Source: an uncultured Clostridia bacterium (GTDB lineage: Bacteria; Bacillota; Clostridia; Oscillospirales; Acutalibacteraceae). From it: a stretch of 35,016 nt of DNA. The stretch lies in assembly GCA_944384905.1 (NCBI GenBank), contig CALWVE010000032.1:1-35016 (forward strand), in the 5' to 3' direction. A program made the position numbers and the translations under genes. This document shows, piece by piece, positions 22,982-32,090 of the stretch. Each line of letters begins with the position of its first letter. Within the stretch, counting starts at the first letter, position 1. The notes beneath the pieces were generated by a model. That model was not told the DNA's origin. It ran no database searches and was given only the letters and a program-made list of their open reading frames with translations.

Positions 22982-24397
22982 TTATTTGAGCAGTTCAAGA
23001 AGAAGCTTTTCGGCAGCCTGTGCATCGGCGCGGCCTTTTGCGGCGCGCATCACGCCGCCGACGAGCGCTTTAACGGCTTTTTCCTTGCCGGCGCGAACAT
23101 CGTCCGCCGCTTTGGGATTGGCCGCAATCGAATCTTCGCAAAGCTTGCGCAGAGCGGCTTCATCCAGCCCGCCCATATCATCTTCGCTGATGAAATCTCC
23201 GGCAGGGCGTCCGGTGTCGAGCATTTTTTCAAACGCCGATTTAACCAGATTCATGCGGATTTTCCCGGCCTCCAGCCATTCCAGCAGCTCGCGCAGCTGG
23301 GCGGGCGTGGGCAGAATATCAAAAGCTTCTTTGGCTTCTTCCGTGGTCAGCCGGCGGAAAACCTGCCCCAAAATCACATTGGCCGCCGGTTTGGCGTTAA
23401 ATCCGCCTTCGATCACGGCTTCAAAGTAATCGGCTACTTTTTTGTACTTGACGAGCAGGGAAGCATCCTTTTCGGGCAGTCCCAGTTCGTTTACATAGCG
23501 CGCCTGCCGGTCGATCGGAGATTCGGGCAGGGTAGCGCGCAGCGCTTCCACTTCCTCGGGCGTGACATGGATCGTTACCAGATCCGGCTCGCGGAAATAG
23601 CGGTAGTCGTGCGCATCTTCCTTGCTGCGCATGCTTTCCGTGATGTCTTCGTCGGGATTGTAGCGCAAAGTTTCCTGCACCACGCTGCCGCCGCCTTCGA
23701 TCACATCGATCTGGCGTTCCATTTCATACTCCATGGCGCGTTCCATGAAGGTGAAAGAGTTCATGTTTTTGATTTCGGTACGCGTGCCCAGCTTTTCGCT
23801 GCCTTTCGGGCGAACGGAAATGTTTACATCGCAGCGCAGGGAACCTTCCTGCATCTTGCAGTCGGAAACGCCGATGTGGCGCATAATCAGCTGCAATTTT
23901 TCCACATATTCGCGCGCTTCGTCGATGCTGCGGATATCGGGTTCCGTTATGATTTCGATCAATGGAACGCCGCCGCGATTGTAATCGATATAAGTGTTGC
24001 CGCGTTCGTGGATCAGCTTGCCTGCGTCTTCTTCGATATGAATGCGCAGGATCCGCACTTTCCGGCCGTTGGAAAGCGGGATATAACCGTTTTGGCAGAG
24101 CGGCATGTAATACTGTGAAATCTGGTACGCTTTGGGCAGATCGGGATAGCTGTAGTTTTTGCGGTCCATTTTGGAAATTTCGGCAATTTCGCAGTTGGTA
24201 GCCAGGCCGGCGCGGATGGCGTAATCCACCACGCTGCGGTTCAGGCAGGGAAGCGTCCCCGGAAGACCGATGCATACAGGGCAGCAATGGGTATTGGGTT
24301 CGCCGCCAAAAGCCGTAGTGCAGCCGCAGAAAATCTTCGTTTTGGTGGAAAGCTCTACGTGCGTTTCCAGGCCGCAGACGAGTTCATATTCTTTCAT
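22982..24397 (-). CDS. gatB: Aspartyl/glutamyl-tRNA amidotransferase subunit B
   Basis: The protein has 471 residues and starts after aaggaggtg, with four bases (ATGA) shared with the gatA stop. It is the kinase and tRNA-binding subunit of GatCAB, which phosphorylates and then amidates Asp-tRNAAsn or Glu-tRNAGln. Clear motifs are YELVCGLETHVELSTKTKIF, the zinc-type cysteines in FCGCTTAF and THCCPVCIGLPGTLP, and KNYSYPDLPKAYQISQY. EGSLRCDVNISVRP and the C-terminal YqeY-like tail (ANPKAADDVRAGKEKAVKAL) are also present. Length is normal for the family. Confidence 0.97.
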   Translation of the reverse strand: MKEYELVCGLETHVELSTKTKIFCGCTTAFGGEPNTHCCPVCIGLPGTLPCLNRSVVDYAIRAGLATNCEIAEISKMDRKNYSYPDLPKAYQISQYYMPLCQNGYIPLSNGRKVRILRIHIEEDAGKLIHERGNTYIDYNRGGVPLIEIITEPDIRSIDEAREYVEKLQLIMRHIGVSDCKMQEGSLRCDVNISVRPKGSEKLGTRTEIKNMNSFTFMERAMEYEMERQIDVIEGGGSVVQETLRYNPDEDITESMRSKEDAHDYRYFREPDLVTIHVTPEEVEALRATLPESPIDRQARYVNELGLPEKDASLLVKYKKVADYFEAVIEGGFNAKPAANVILGQVFRRLTTEEAKEAFDILPTPAQLRELLEWLEAGKIRMNLVKSAFEKMLDTGRPAGDFISEDDMGGLDEAALRKLCEDSIAANPKAADDVRAGKEKAVKALVGGVMRAAKGRADAQAAEKLLLELLK

Positions 24398-25860
24398 GCC
24401 CGGGCACCTCCTTCAAACTGAACACCAAACGGCGCGGGACGGTACATATCCGCCGCCTGTTCATAGGCATAGGCCGCATTGAGCAGTTTCGCTTCCGCAA
24501 ACGGCGCGCCGATGAGCTGTAAGCCGATGGGCAGATTCTGGCTGTCGAAACCGCAGGGCAGAGAGATGCCCGGCAGACCGGCGATGTTGACCGGAACCGT
24601 ACAAATATCGGTGAGGTAGGTTTCTACCGGATCCTGTCCCGTAAAATTGAGTGGGAAGCTTGTCATGGGAACGGTGGGCGCCAGCAGAATATCGTAAGAG
24701 GCAAAAGCTGCGCGCATTTCTTCCACGATTTTGCCGCGCAGGTTTTGTGCTTTCTTGTAGTAGGCGTCGTAATAGCCGGAGCTGAGTACATACGTGCCCA
24801 GCAGGATGCGGCGCTTAACTTCTTTGCCGAAGCCTTCGCTGCGGGTTTTGCAGACCATTTCATGGATACTTTCATAGGAAGAGCTTGTCTTATAGCCGTA
24901 GCGGATGCCATCATAACGGCCGAGGTTCGAGCTGGCTTCCGCGCACGCGAGAATATAATAAACCGGCAGAGCATAGCGCAGGGAGGGCAGGCTGAATTCT
25001 TCGATTTGGGCGCCCAGCGCGCGATACGTTTCCATGGCTTTTTCCATTGCTGTGCGCACGTCGCCCTTGATGCCTTCAAAATATTCCTTGGCTACGCCGA
25101 TACGCAGGCCACGGATATCCCGTTTTAAGCCGGGCAGGGTGGCTTCTTTTGCGCCGGAACAGGTGGAATCGCGTTCGTCGCGGCCGCTGATGGCGTCGAA
25201 CACCGCGGCGGCGTCTTCCACTGTAAACGTCAGCGGGCCGATCTGATCCAGCGAGGAAGCATAGGCGATCAGGCCATAGCGCGAAACGGCGCCGTAGGTG
25301 GGTTTCAGGCCGACAATGCCGCAGAAGCTGGCCGGCTGGCGGATGGAACCGCCCGTATCGGAACCGAGGCCAAACGCGGCCAGATGTCCCGCAACGGCCG
25401 AAGCCGCGCCGCCGGAACTGCCGCCGGCCACATGGCCAAGACTGTGCGGATTCTTGGAGCCGCCGAACACAGAAGTTTCGCTGGAAGAGCCCATCGCGAA
25501 TTCATCCATGTTCGTTTTGCCCAGCAGAACGCTGCCCTGTGCCTGTAAGGCTTCCCAAACGGCGGCGTCGTAAATGGGACGGTAGCCCTGGAGCATCCGA
25601 GAAGAGCAGGTGGTTTCAATCCCTTTGGTGGAGATGTTGTCTTTAAGCGTCATGGGGATGCCGTCGAGCAGGCCGAGGCTTTCGCCGCGGGCCAGCCGTT
25701 CATCCGTGGCGCGTGCGGCGGCCAGCGCGGTGTCAGGTGTCAGCGTAACATACGCATTCAGCGCCGCGTTGTCGCGCTGTGCGGCTTCGAGATAGAGGTT
25801 TGTCAGTTCCACGCAGGAAAGCTCTTTTTCAACAAGTTTCTGATGCAAAGTTGAAATCAT
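24394..25860 (-). CDS. gatA: Aspartyl/glutamyl-tRNA amidotransferase subunit A
   Basis: The protein has 488 residues, normal for GatA. It is the amidase subunit that frees ammonia from glutamine. The Ser-cis-Ser-Lys triad is visible: Lys73 (IPMTLKDNI), Ser148 (AGGSSGGAAS) and Ser172 (GSDTGGSIRQPASFCG). The C-terminal part (MTSFPLNFTGQDPVETYLTD, then AGLPGISLPCGF) is typical. Its start overlaps the gatC stop by four bases and its stop overlaps gatB, so the three subunits are translationally coupled. Confidence 0.97.
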   Translation of the reverse strand: MISTLHQKLVEKELSCVELTNLYLEAAQRDNAALNAYVTLTPDTALAAARATDERLARGESLGLLDGIPMTLKDNISTKGIETTCSSRMLQGYRPIYDAAVWEALQAQGSVLLGKTNMDEFAMGSSSETSVFGGSKNPHSLGHVAGGSSGGAASAVAGHLAAFGLGSDTGGSIRQPASFCGIVGLKPTYGAVSRYGLIAYASSLDQIGPLTFTVEDAAAVFDAISGRDERDSTCSGAKEATLPGLKRDIRGLRIGVAKEYFEGIKGDVRTAMEKAMETYRALGAQIEEFSLPSLRYALPVYYILACAEASSNLGRYDGIRYGYKTSSSYESIHEMVCKTRSEGFGKEVKRRILLGTYVLSSGYYDAYYKKAQNLRGKIVEEMRAAFASYDILLAPTVPMTSFPLNFTGQDPVETYLTDICTVPVNIAGLPGISLPCGFDSQNLPIGLQLIGAPFAEAKLLNAAYAYEQAADMYRPAPFGVQFEGGARA

Positions 25861-26144
25861 CGTGCCGCACCTCGCTTTCTCACCACAAAGCAGCCGTCGG
25901 CGGTGCTTTCGGCGTTTTTCAGAATTTCTTCCTGCGGCAGAGAGGGGAGAACCTCGTCTGCGCGGAAGACGTTTTCCAGTCCGTTGATTGTATCAAAGCC
26001 GGTGTCGCCCACGTCGGCGCTGTTGATCGTATCGGCAAACGCGATGATCTTTTCCATCTGACGGGCGAGCGGCTCAATTTCTTCTTCGCTGATTTCCAGT
26101 TTGGCCAGCAGGGCAAGCTGGCGGATTTCTTCGGGTGTAACCAT
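25857..26144 (-). CDS. gatC: Aspartyl/glutamyl-tRNA amidotransferase subunit C
   Basis: The 95-codon gene starts at the ATG at 26144, after aagaaaggc; an ATG at 26189 would overlap aspS and add 15 residues. The sequence MVTPEEIRQLALLAKLEISE and DVGDTGFDTINGLENVFRAD match GatC, which wraps between GatA and GatB and holds them together. It lies 16 bp after aspS. Confidence 0.93.
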   Translation of the reverse strand: MVTPEEIRQLALLAKLEISEEEIEPLARQMEKIIAFADTINSADVGDTGFDTINGLENVFRADEVLPSLPQEEILKNAESTADGCFVVRKRGAAR

Positions 26145-26160
26145 GTTGTGCCTGCCTTTC

Positions 26161-27915
26161 TTACTTGCGGATGCGGATATGCACTTCACGCAGCTGCTGT
26201 TCGGTGACTTCCGCCGGAGAACCGAGCATCAGGTCCTGTGCGCTGCTGTTCATCGGGAAGGCGATGACTTCGCGGATGTTTTCTTCGCCGGTCATCAGCA
26301 TCAGCATGCGGTCGACACCCGGAGCCATACCGGCGTGCGGCGGGGCGCCGTACTGGAAAGCACTGTACAGGGCGCCGAATTTTTCTTTGACTTCTTCTTC
26401 GCCGTAACCCGCAATTTCAAAGGCGCGGATCATGGTTTCGGTATCGTGGTTACGAACAGCGCCGGAGGAAAGCTCCACGCCGTTGCAGACGATATCATAT
26501 TGATAAGCGAGGATTTCGTCGGGATTCTTGGTATTCAAAGCCTCCAGGCCGCCCTGCGGCATAGAGAACGGGTTGTGCGTAAAGGCATAAGCGCCGGTTT
26601 CTTCGTCGATTTCGTACATCGGGAAGTCGACCACGAAGCACAGTTTAAATTCGTCTTCGTTGATGAGTCCCAGACGGCGGGCCACTTCCATGCGGATCTG
26701 TCCGGCCAGACGCGGCGCGTTTTTGGCGTCGTCGCCGATGAAATACAGTACGTCGCCCGGCTTGAGTCCGGCGCGGCGGATGATTTCGGCGCGCTGTTCG
26801 TCGGAGAGGAATTTATCGATCGGTCCGTTGAGAGACATGTCGTCCATGACTTTCACGTAGCCCAGGCCCTTCATGCCGATCGAAATGGCGTAGTCGAACA
26901 TCTTTTCAAAGAAGCCTTTCGACTGCGAAGCCATGCCCGGCACATTGATGGCGCGTACCGTCTTTTTCAGGAACGGCTTGAAGCCGGTTTCCACAAACAG
27001 ATCGGAAAGATCGATGATTTCGAGCGGGTTGCGCAGGTCGGGCTTATCCGTACCGTATTTGAGCATCGATTCCGCATAGGGAATGCGCACAAACGGCGGT
27101 TTGCTGACTTTTTTGTCGGTGAATTTGGAAAAGGCTTCATACAGTACTTCTTCGGCTACAGCAAACACATCTTCCTGCGTGGCAAAAGCCATCTCGAAAT
27201 CGAGCTGGTAGAATTCACCCGGCGAACGGTCGGCTCTGGCATCTTCGTCACGGAAGCAGGGAGCAATCTGGAAATATTTATCGAAGCCGGAGGTCATCAA
27301 CAGCTGTTTGAAAATCTGCGGAGCTTGGGGCAGGGCGTAGAACTTGCCGTGGTGTTTGCGGCTGGGGATCAGATAGTCGCGCGCGCCTTCCGGAGAAGAA
27401 ACGGAGAGGATCGGCGTCTGGATTTCCATAAAGCCCATGTCTTCCATCTTGCGGCGCAAGAAAGAGATCACCTGCGAGCGCAGCACAAGGTTTTTGTGAA
27501 CCTTGGGGTTGCGCAGGTCGAGGTAACGGTACATCAGGCGCAGTTCTCCCTTGGTTTCGGTGGAAGTGGTTACGTCAAACGGCAGGTTGTGTTTGCACTT
27601 GCCCAGAACCGTCAGTTCGCTGGCGGCAATTTCAACCGTGCCGGTAGAAATCTTGGGGTTGACCGTGCTCTCGTCCCGCAGCTCTACCGTGCCGGCACAG
27701 GTCACGGTACACTGACGGGTGATATCCCGCAGCATACGGTCATCATGGATCACGATCTGCACAACGCCGTAGTGATCACGAATATCGAGGAACAGGATGC
27801 CGCCGTGGTCACGGATATTTTCAACCCACCCCGCAACGCGTACGTTCTGCCCGATATTATTTTCCGAAAGCTCTCCGCAGGTATGGGTGTGGTAACGGTT
27901 TTCGTGTGTCATCAT
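26161..27915 (-). CDS. aspS: Aspartate-tRNA ligase, probably non-discriminating
   Basis: The protein has 584 residues from the ATG at 27915, after gaaaggaag; an ATG at 27960 adds 15 residues without support. It has an N-terminal OB-fold anticodon domain (VAGWVENIRDHGGILFLDIR) and class II catalytic motifs (YLDLRNPKVHKNLVLRS, CFRDEDARADRSPGEFYQLD, GMAPGVDRMLMLMTG). The bacterial GAD insertion lies between them. His37 in RDHGG occupies the place of E. coli Leu30. His there is known from AspRS enzymes that also charge tRNAAsn. With gatCAB directly downstream, this suggests Asp-tRNAAsn is made and then amidated to Asn-tRNAAsn. A window without asnS is consistent with this but not proof. Confidence 0.96.
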   Translation of the reverse strand: MMTHENRYHTHTCGELSENNIGQNVRVAGWVENIRDHGGILFLDIRDHYGVVQIVIHDDRMLRDITRQCTVTCAGTVELRDESTVNPKISTGTVEIAASELTVLGKCKHNLPFDVTTSTETKGELRLMYRYLDLRNPKVHKNLVLRSQVISFLRRKMEDMGFMEIQTPILSVSSPEGARDYLIPSRKHHGKFYALPQAPQIFKQLLMTSGFDKYFQIAPCFRDEDARADRSPGEFYQLDFEMAFATQEDVFAVAEEVLYEAFSKFTDKKVSKPPFVRIPYAESMLKYGTDKPDLRNPLEIIDLSDLFVETGFKPFLKKTVRAINVPGMASQSKGFFEKMFDYAISIGMKGLGYVKVMDDMSLNGPIDKFLSDEQRAEIIRRAGLKPGDVLYFIGDDAKNAPRLAGQIRMEVARRLGLINEDEFKLCFVVDFPMYEIDEETGAYAFTHNPFSMPQGGLEALNTKNPDEILAYQYDIVCNGVELSSGAVRNHDTETMIRAFEIAGYGEEEVKEKFGALYSAFQYGAPPHAGMAPGVDRMLMLMTGEENIREVIAFPMNSSAQDLMLGSPAEVTEQQLREVHIRIRK

Positions 27916-27981
27916 CGTGTCTTCCTTTCTATAAAGTAAAGTAAAATCAGTCCCCGCCAAAAGGTCGGGTTATTAACCTAC

Positions 27982-28011
27982 ACTATACCATAAATGAACG
28001 GTAAAATACAA
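27982..28011 (-). promoter_or_regulatory. Promoter of the aspS-gatCAB operon
   Basis: On the minus strand TTGTAT (28006-28011) and TATAGT (27982-27987) have an 18-bp spacer. The leader to aspS is about 60 bases and shows no T-box. Confidence 0.6.
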
Positions 28012-28055
28012 CTTTTTTTCGTGTTAAATCGGTAAAATATTTTACGCCGGCGTAT

Positions 28056-28095
28056 AAAAAAGCCACGCACAATCGGAATATGTGCATGGCTTTTA
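28056..28095 (-). terminator. Terminator of the mntP-tag operon
   Basis: aaaagccacgcaca pairs with tgtgcatggctttt (one mismatch). On the minus strand it ends in a run of six T after ggc. It lies 51 bases after the tag stop and just upstream of the aspS promoter. Confidence 0.87.
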
Positions 28096-28145
28096 TGAAT
28101 TATACCCAAACGGCAAAAGGATTGGTCATCCTGCATAATATTCGG

Positions 28146-28757
28146 TTAATATACATCTCCGTCGGGATCGAGAAAAACGGGCGGAAAGTCCCGCAGCAGA
28201 CGTTCATAGCAGGCGCAGGTTTGCTGATGGTCGTTTACCATACCGCAGGCCTGTAAATGGGAATAGACCGTGACCGGTCCTAAAAACGAGAATCCCCGCC
28301 GCTTGAGGTCCTGTGAGATGGCGGCGGAAAGCCGATTGGAAACCGGCAGCTTTCCTGTTTCGTGCCCGCGGTAGGCAACGGGTTTCCCGTTTGTATAGCT
28401 CCATAAGTAAGAGGAAAACGAACCGTAAGCTTCACGTACCGTGAGAAATGCCCGGGCATTGCGGATAACGGCTTCGATTTTGCGGCGGGAACGCAGCATA
28501 CCGGGCGTTTCCAGAATCCGCTGGATCTCAGTTTCTCCGTAAGCGGCGACGCGTTCGAAATCGAAATCCTCAAAGCAATCGCGGAAGATTTCCCGCTTTT
28601 GCAGCATCATGTTCCAATTGAGCCCGCATTGCAGTACTTCCAGCATTAAAAATTCAAACTGTTTTCTGTCGTCGAATACGGGAACGCCCCATTCTTCGTC
28701 GTGATAGCGGGTCAGGCGTTCATTTTGCAGACACCAGCCGCAGCGTGTGGGTTCCAT
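28146..28757 (-). CDS. tag: DNA-3-methyladenine glycosylase I
   Basis: The protein has 203 residues and starts after gcgaggaggg. It removes 3-methyladenine from alkylated DNA. The zinc ligands of the family are all present two positions later than in E. coli Tag: Cys6 (RCGWC), His19 (YHDEEWG), His177 and Cys181 (NDHQQTCACY). CGLNWNMMLQKREIFRDCF and FLGPVTVYSHLQACGMVND are signature stretches, although the usual W in the LSWxTIL segment is changed to NWNMML. The gene starts 19 bp after mntP and shares its transcript. Confidence 0.95.
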   Translation of the reverse strand: MEPTRCGWCLQNERLTRYHDEEWGVPVFDDRKQFEFLMLEVLQCGLNWNMMLQKREIFRDCFEDFDFERVAAYGETEIQRILETPGMLRSRRKIEAVIRNARAFLTVREAYGSFSSYLWSYTNGKPVAYRGHETGKLPVSNRLSAAISQDLKRRGFSFLGPVTVYSHLQACGMVNDHQQTCACYERLLRDFPPVFLDPDGDVY

Positions 28758-28776
28758 TCGGATTCCCTCCTCGCAC

Positions 28777-29364
28777 TCAGCTCAAAAACAAATGATCGAT
28801 CAGAATGCGCGCACCGATGAAGATCAGCACACAGCCGCCCACGATCTCTGCTTTTCCGGCAAAAAGCTCGCCGAATTTGCGCCCGATAAACACACCGGCA
28901 AAGCTGAGAACCAAGGTGATGACGCCGATCATGCCCACGCTGATGAGCATCAGCGGGACGGTGGAAGCGCCCACGGCACCGGGCAGGATAATGCCGGTCG
29001 CCAGCGCATCGATGCTGGTTGCAATGCCTAGAGTCAGCAGCTTTTTAAGGTCAACGTGGCTGCTGGCTTCCTCTTCTTCGCCGCTCATGGCTTCGCGGAT
29101 CATCTGGATACCGATCCAGCCGAGCAGTAAAAAAGCCACCCAGTGGTCGATTTGTCCGATGACGGATTCACCAACTTTACCGATGGCCCAGCCGATAAAC
29201 GGCATCATTCCCTGAAAAAAGCCGAAACATACGCCAAAGCGAAGGGCGTCTTTCAGACATTGTGAAGCTTTCTTTTCTCTTAAAGAAGTGCCCTGCGTAA
29301 CGCTTACGGCAAAGGCGTCCATGGCAAGCCCTCCGGCAATACCGACGAGAGAGATGTAATCCAT
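28777..29364 (-). CDS. mntP: Putative manganese efflux pump MntP
   Basis: The protein has 195 residues and six predicted membrane helices. The two family motifs with membrane Asp residues are present: GLAMDAFAVSVTQG (helix 1) and GIATSIDALATG (helix 4). A loop with EEEEASSHVD lies in the middle. It exports Mn2+ from the cytoplasm. It starts at 29364 after caggagcgg. The upstream space to the divergent glpK holds no yybP-ykoY-like manganese riboswitch, so control must be by another means. It is followed by tag. Confidence 0.93.
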   Translation of the reverse strand: MDYISLVGIAGGLAMDAFAVSVTQGTSLREKKASQCLKDALRFGVCFGFFQGMMPFIGWAIGKVGESVIGQIDHWVAFLLLGWIGIQMIREAMSGEEEEASSHVDLKKLLTLGIATSIDALATGIILPGAVGASTVPLMLISVGMIGVITLVLSFAGVFIGRKFGELFAGKAEIVGGCVLIFIGARILIDHLFLS

Positions 29365-29513
29365 ATTCCAACCGCTCCTGAAAAAAGTATAGTAAATTTT
29401 ATTTTAAGGCGAAAGAAAATAAAAGTCAATGAAATCTGTGTATAAAAATAGAATTTTTCATCGAAACAAAAATGAATGGCCTATGAAGAATATGCAAAAG
29501 ATTTTCAAAAGCC

Positions 29514-29542
29514 TTGCGGATTTTCTGTTTTTATTGTATTCT
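29514..29542 (+). promoter_or_regulatory. Promoter of glpK
   Basis: TTGCGG (29514-29519) and TATTCT (29537-29542) have a 17-bp spacer. No GlpP-type antiterminator hairpin or clear cre site was found in the 60-base leader. Confidence 0.5.
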
Positions 29543-29605
29543 ATTCATGAAAAATCCCGTGTATACAGCGGTTTTGAAACCAAACGGAACAGACGGAGGT
29601 GTATC

Positions 29606-31111
29606 ATGGCAGCCGAGTATATTCTTGCAGTGGATCAGGGAACAACAAGTTCCCGGGCTGTGGTTTTCGATAAAGCCGGACGCGTTTGCGGCATGGGGCA
29701 AAAAGAATTTGAACAGATTTATCCCCAGCCGGGCTGGGTGGAACATAACCCCATGGAAATTCTGGAAACGGAGATTTTCGCTATGCGGCGCGCTGTGCGC
29801 GAAGCCGGGCTTTCCAGCACGGATATTGCGGCGATCGGCATCACCAACCAGCGCGAAACAACGATCGCCTGGGACGCGCGTACCGGACGCCCGGTTTATA
29901 ATGCCATTGTGTGGCAGTGCCGCCGCACGGCGGAAGTATGTGAACAGCTGGCCGATACGGAACAGGCTAAAATGATCCATCAGGCGACCGGTTTGGTGAT
30001 CGACCCGTATTTTGCGGGCACCAAAATGCAGTGGATTCTCGAAAACGTGCCCGAAGCCGCCGAGCTGGCGGAACAGGGCCATCTGCGCTTCGGAACCGTG
30101 GATACCTGGCTGATCTGGCATTTTACGGGCGGCAAACGCTATGTAACTGATGTATCCAACGCATCGCGCACGATGCTTTTTAATATTCATACGCTGCAAT
30201 GGGACGAAGAATTGCTGGCACTTTTCGGTATCCCGCGTACGGCGCTGCCCGAATTTTGCCCGTCGAGCGGCATTCTGGGTCAAACAGATACCGGTATTCT
30301 GGGCCATGCGGTGCCCATCGCGGGTATCGCCGGGGATCAGCACGCCGCGTTGTTCGGGCAGTGCTGCTTCACGCCGGGTATGGCGAAGAATACGTATGGC
30401 ACAGGCTGTTTTGTGCTGATGAACACAGGGGAAAAGCCGGTGCTTTCCGAAGACGGGCTGCTGACGACGGTCGCCTGGCAGGTGCGCGGCAAAACGACGT
30501 ATGCGCTCGAAGGAAGCGCGTTCAATGCGGGTTCCGCCATCAACTGGCTGCGCGACGGACTCAAGATTATCGAAGAACCCGCCGAAGCCGACCGTATGGC
30601 GCTTTCTGTACCGGATAGTGGCGGCGTGACGTTTGTACCGGCGTTTACGGGGCTTGGCGCGCCGTATTGGGATATGTACGCCCGCGGCTCGATTTTGGGT
30701 ATCACCCGCGGCACAACGGATGCCCATATCTGCCGCGCGGTGCTCGATAGTATCGCGCTGGAAAACTGCGATCTGTTCTACGCGATGGAAAAAGCTTCGG
30801 GAACGGCTATCCGCGAGCTGCGCGTCGACGGCGGCGTAAGCCGCAGCGCACCGGTGATGCAGTATCAGGCCGATCTGCTCGGCTGCCGCGTGCTGCGTCC
30901 GAAGTGCTTGGAAACCACCGCCATGGGAGCCGCTATGCTGGCCGGTCTGGCTGTAGGTCTGTGGGCGGATGAAGCCGCGCTGGGCGAATTGTGGCATCCT
31001 TCTACGATGTTTGATCCCGATCCGGCTTTTACTAATCGCGAACACGACCTTGCGCGCTGGCACCAGGCCGTAGAAAGAAGTCGCGGCTGGGCGAAAGAAA
31101 CGGAATTTTAA
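29606..31111 (+). CDS. glpK: Glycerol kinase
   Basis: The protein has 501 residues from the ATG at 29606, after gacggaggt; the open frame extends to 29429 but that part includes the promoter. It phosphorylates glycerol to sn-glycerol 3-phosphate with ATP in the cytoplasm. FGGY-family motifs are present: ILAVDQGTTSSRAVVFD, GITNQRETTIAWD, VDTWLIWHFTGG, GIAGDQHAALFGQ and LRVDGGVSRSAPVMQYQAD. Length matches the E. coli enzyme (502). No glpF, glpD or glpO is adjacent; a GNAT gene follows by 27 bp. Confidence 0.97.
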   Translation: MAAEYILAVDQGTTSSRAVVFDKAGRVCGMGQKEFEQIYPQPGWVEHNPMEILETEIFAMRRAVREAGLSSTDIAAIGITNQRETTIAWDARTGRPVYNAIVWQCRRTAEVCEQLADTEQAKMIHQATGLVIDPYFAGTKMQWILENVPEAAELAEQGHLRFGTVDTWLIWHFTGGKRYVTDVSNASRTMLFNIHTLQWDEELLALFGIPRTALPEFCPSSGILGQTDTGILGHAVPIAGIAGDQHAALFGQCCFTPGMAKNTYGTGCFVLMNTGEKPVLSEDGLLTTVAWQVRGKTTYALEGSAFNAGSAINWLRDGLKIIEEPAEADRMALSVPDSGGVTFVPAFTGLGAPYWDMYARGSILGITRGTTDAHICRAVLDSIALENCDLFYAMEKASGTAIRELRVDGGVSRSAPVMQYQADLLGCRVLRPKCLETTAMGAAMLAGLAVGLWADEAALGELWHPSTMFDPDPAFTNREHDLARWHQAVERSRGWAKETEF

Positions 31112-31138
31112 AAGCTTAGTGGCAGCAGGAGTGACAAC

Positions 31139-31957
31139 ATGATTCAAACCGTTACGGTCGAAGAAGCGGTTCGTTTTGCAAGTGATTTTACCGGCGACAG
31201 GATGTATGCCGATCCCATGCTGCAAAGTGCCGAACAGCTTGAAAAGAACCTGCTTCACGCCATCGCCGATCCGCAACACTACTGTGTGTTTGGCATCTAC
31301 GATGAACAGATGCTTTTAGGACTGTTTTCTTTTCTGGTTGTAAAGGAAGAATCCTATCTTGAAATGCTGGTGGGGCTTTCCCGTTTGGAAGAGGCATATA
31401 GCGAAATGATGGATTATCTGAAAAGCCGTTTTCCTGGTTTTTCGGTGGACTTTGTTTATAATCCAGCCAATCGCCTGATAGAAAATTGCCTGCGTATTAG
31501 CGGCGCTTCCTTTGAACCGGAACAATGCAAGCTGATTTTGAAAAAGCCATCTGCTTTTTCTTCCGAACTTTCGGTTGTTCCGTATTCCGAAATCTATAGA
31601 GCCGGCTATCTGGCGATTCATGACGATGTCGGACGGTATTGGATAGCGGAAAAGGTGCTTGCGGTGCCGGATCGTTTTCATGTTTTCCTCGCTTTGGATG
31701 GCTCGCATGTTGTGGGTTATATCGATGTTACTTGTTGTTTTGAGGAAAATGAACCGTACGATCTATTCGTCTGCGAGGCCTACAGACGGCGTGGATATGC
31801 ACGTGCTCTACTGGCCAAGGCGATTGAAGCCAACGGGGAAAAGAAGCTGTCGGTTCTGGTTGATCGAGATGACGCCGCGGCTTTAGGTGTTTATGCTTCC
31901 ATGGGCTTTGAAGAAGATCCGTCTGCTCGAAGCCGGACGGCACATTTGAAACTATAG
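31139..31957 (+). CDS. GNAT-family N-acetyltransferase, two-domain
   Basis: The protein has 272 residues and starts after gcaggag. The C-terminal half (about 140-272) is a GNAT domain: SHVVGYIDVTCCF, then the acetyl-CoA loop VCEAYRRRGYARALLAKAIE and LGVYASMGFEED. The N-terminal half resembles a degenerate second GNAT fold (YCVFGIYDEQMLLGLFSFLV). The acceptor substrate is unknown. It is probably co-transcribed with glpK, but the pairing tells little about function. A strong terminator follows. Confidence 0.88.
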   Translation: MIQTVTVEEAVRFASDFTGDRMYADPMLQSAEQLEKNLLHAIADPQHYCVFGIYDEQMLLGLFSFLVVKEESYLEMLVGLSRLEEAYSEMMDYLKSRFPGFSVDFVYNPANRLIENCLRISGASFEPEQCKLILKKPSAFSSELSVVPYSEIYRAGYLAIHDDVGRYWIAEKVLAVPDRFHVFLALDGSHVVGYIDVTCCFEENEPYDLFVCEAYRRRGYARALLAKAIEANGEKKLSVLVDRDDAAALGVYASMGFEEDPSARSRTAHLKL

Positions 31958-31983
31958 CCGTGTTATGTTTTTGCAAAAAGGCC

Positions 31984-32028
31984 ATAAAAAGGACAGGCTT
32001 TCGAAAAAAAAGCCTGTCCTTTTTTGTA
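31984..32028 (+). terminator. Terminator after the GNAT gene
   Basis: A stem of about 15 bp (31986-32000 with 32011-32025) holds an A-rich loop and ends in six T. The A-run on the left lets it work in the other direction too, for the GH2 remnant. Confidence 0.93.
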
Positions 32029-32090
32029 TGAAGAAAGAGTATGTGTTTTTAAGCGCAAAACAGTTTTGTTGCGCATCAATTCATCTGATT

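Noticed and set aside
27916..28055. T-box leader before aspS
   Set aside because: The leader is about 60 bases, with no T-box sequence and no terminator between promoter and gene.
29365..29605. Manganese (yybP-ykoY) riboswitch before mntP
   Set aside because: Only about 40 bases could serve as mntP leader before the divergent glpK control region, and no matching structure is seen.
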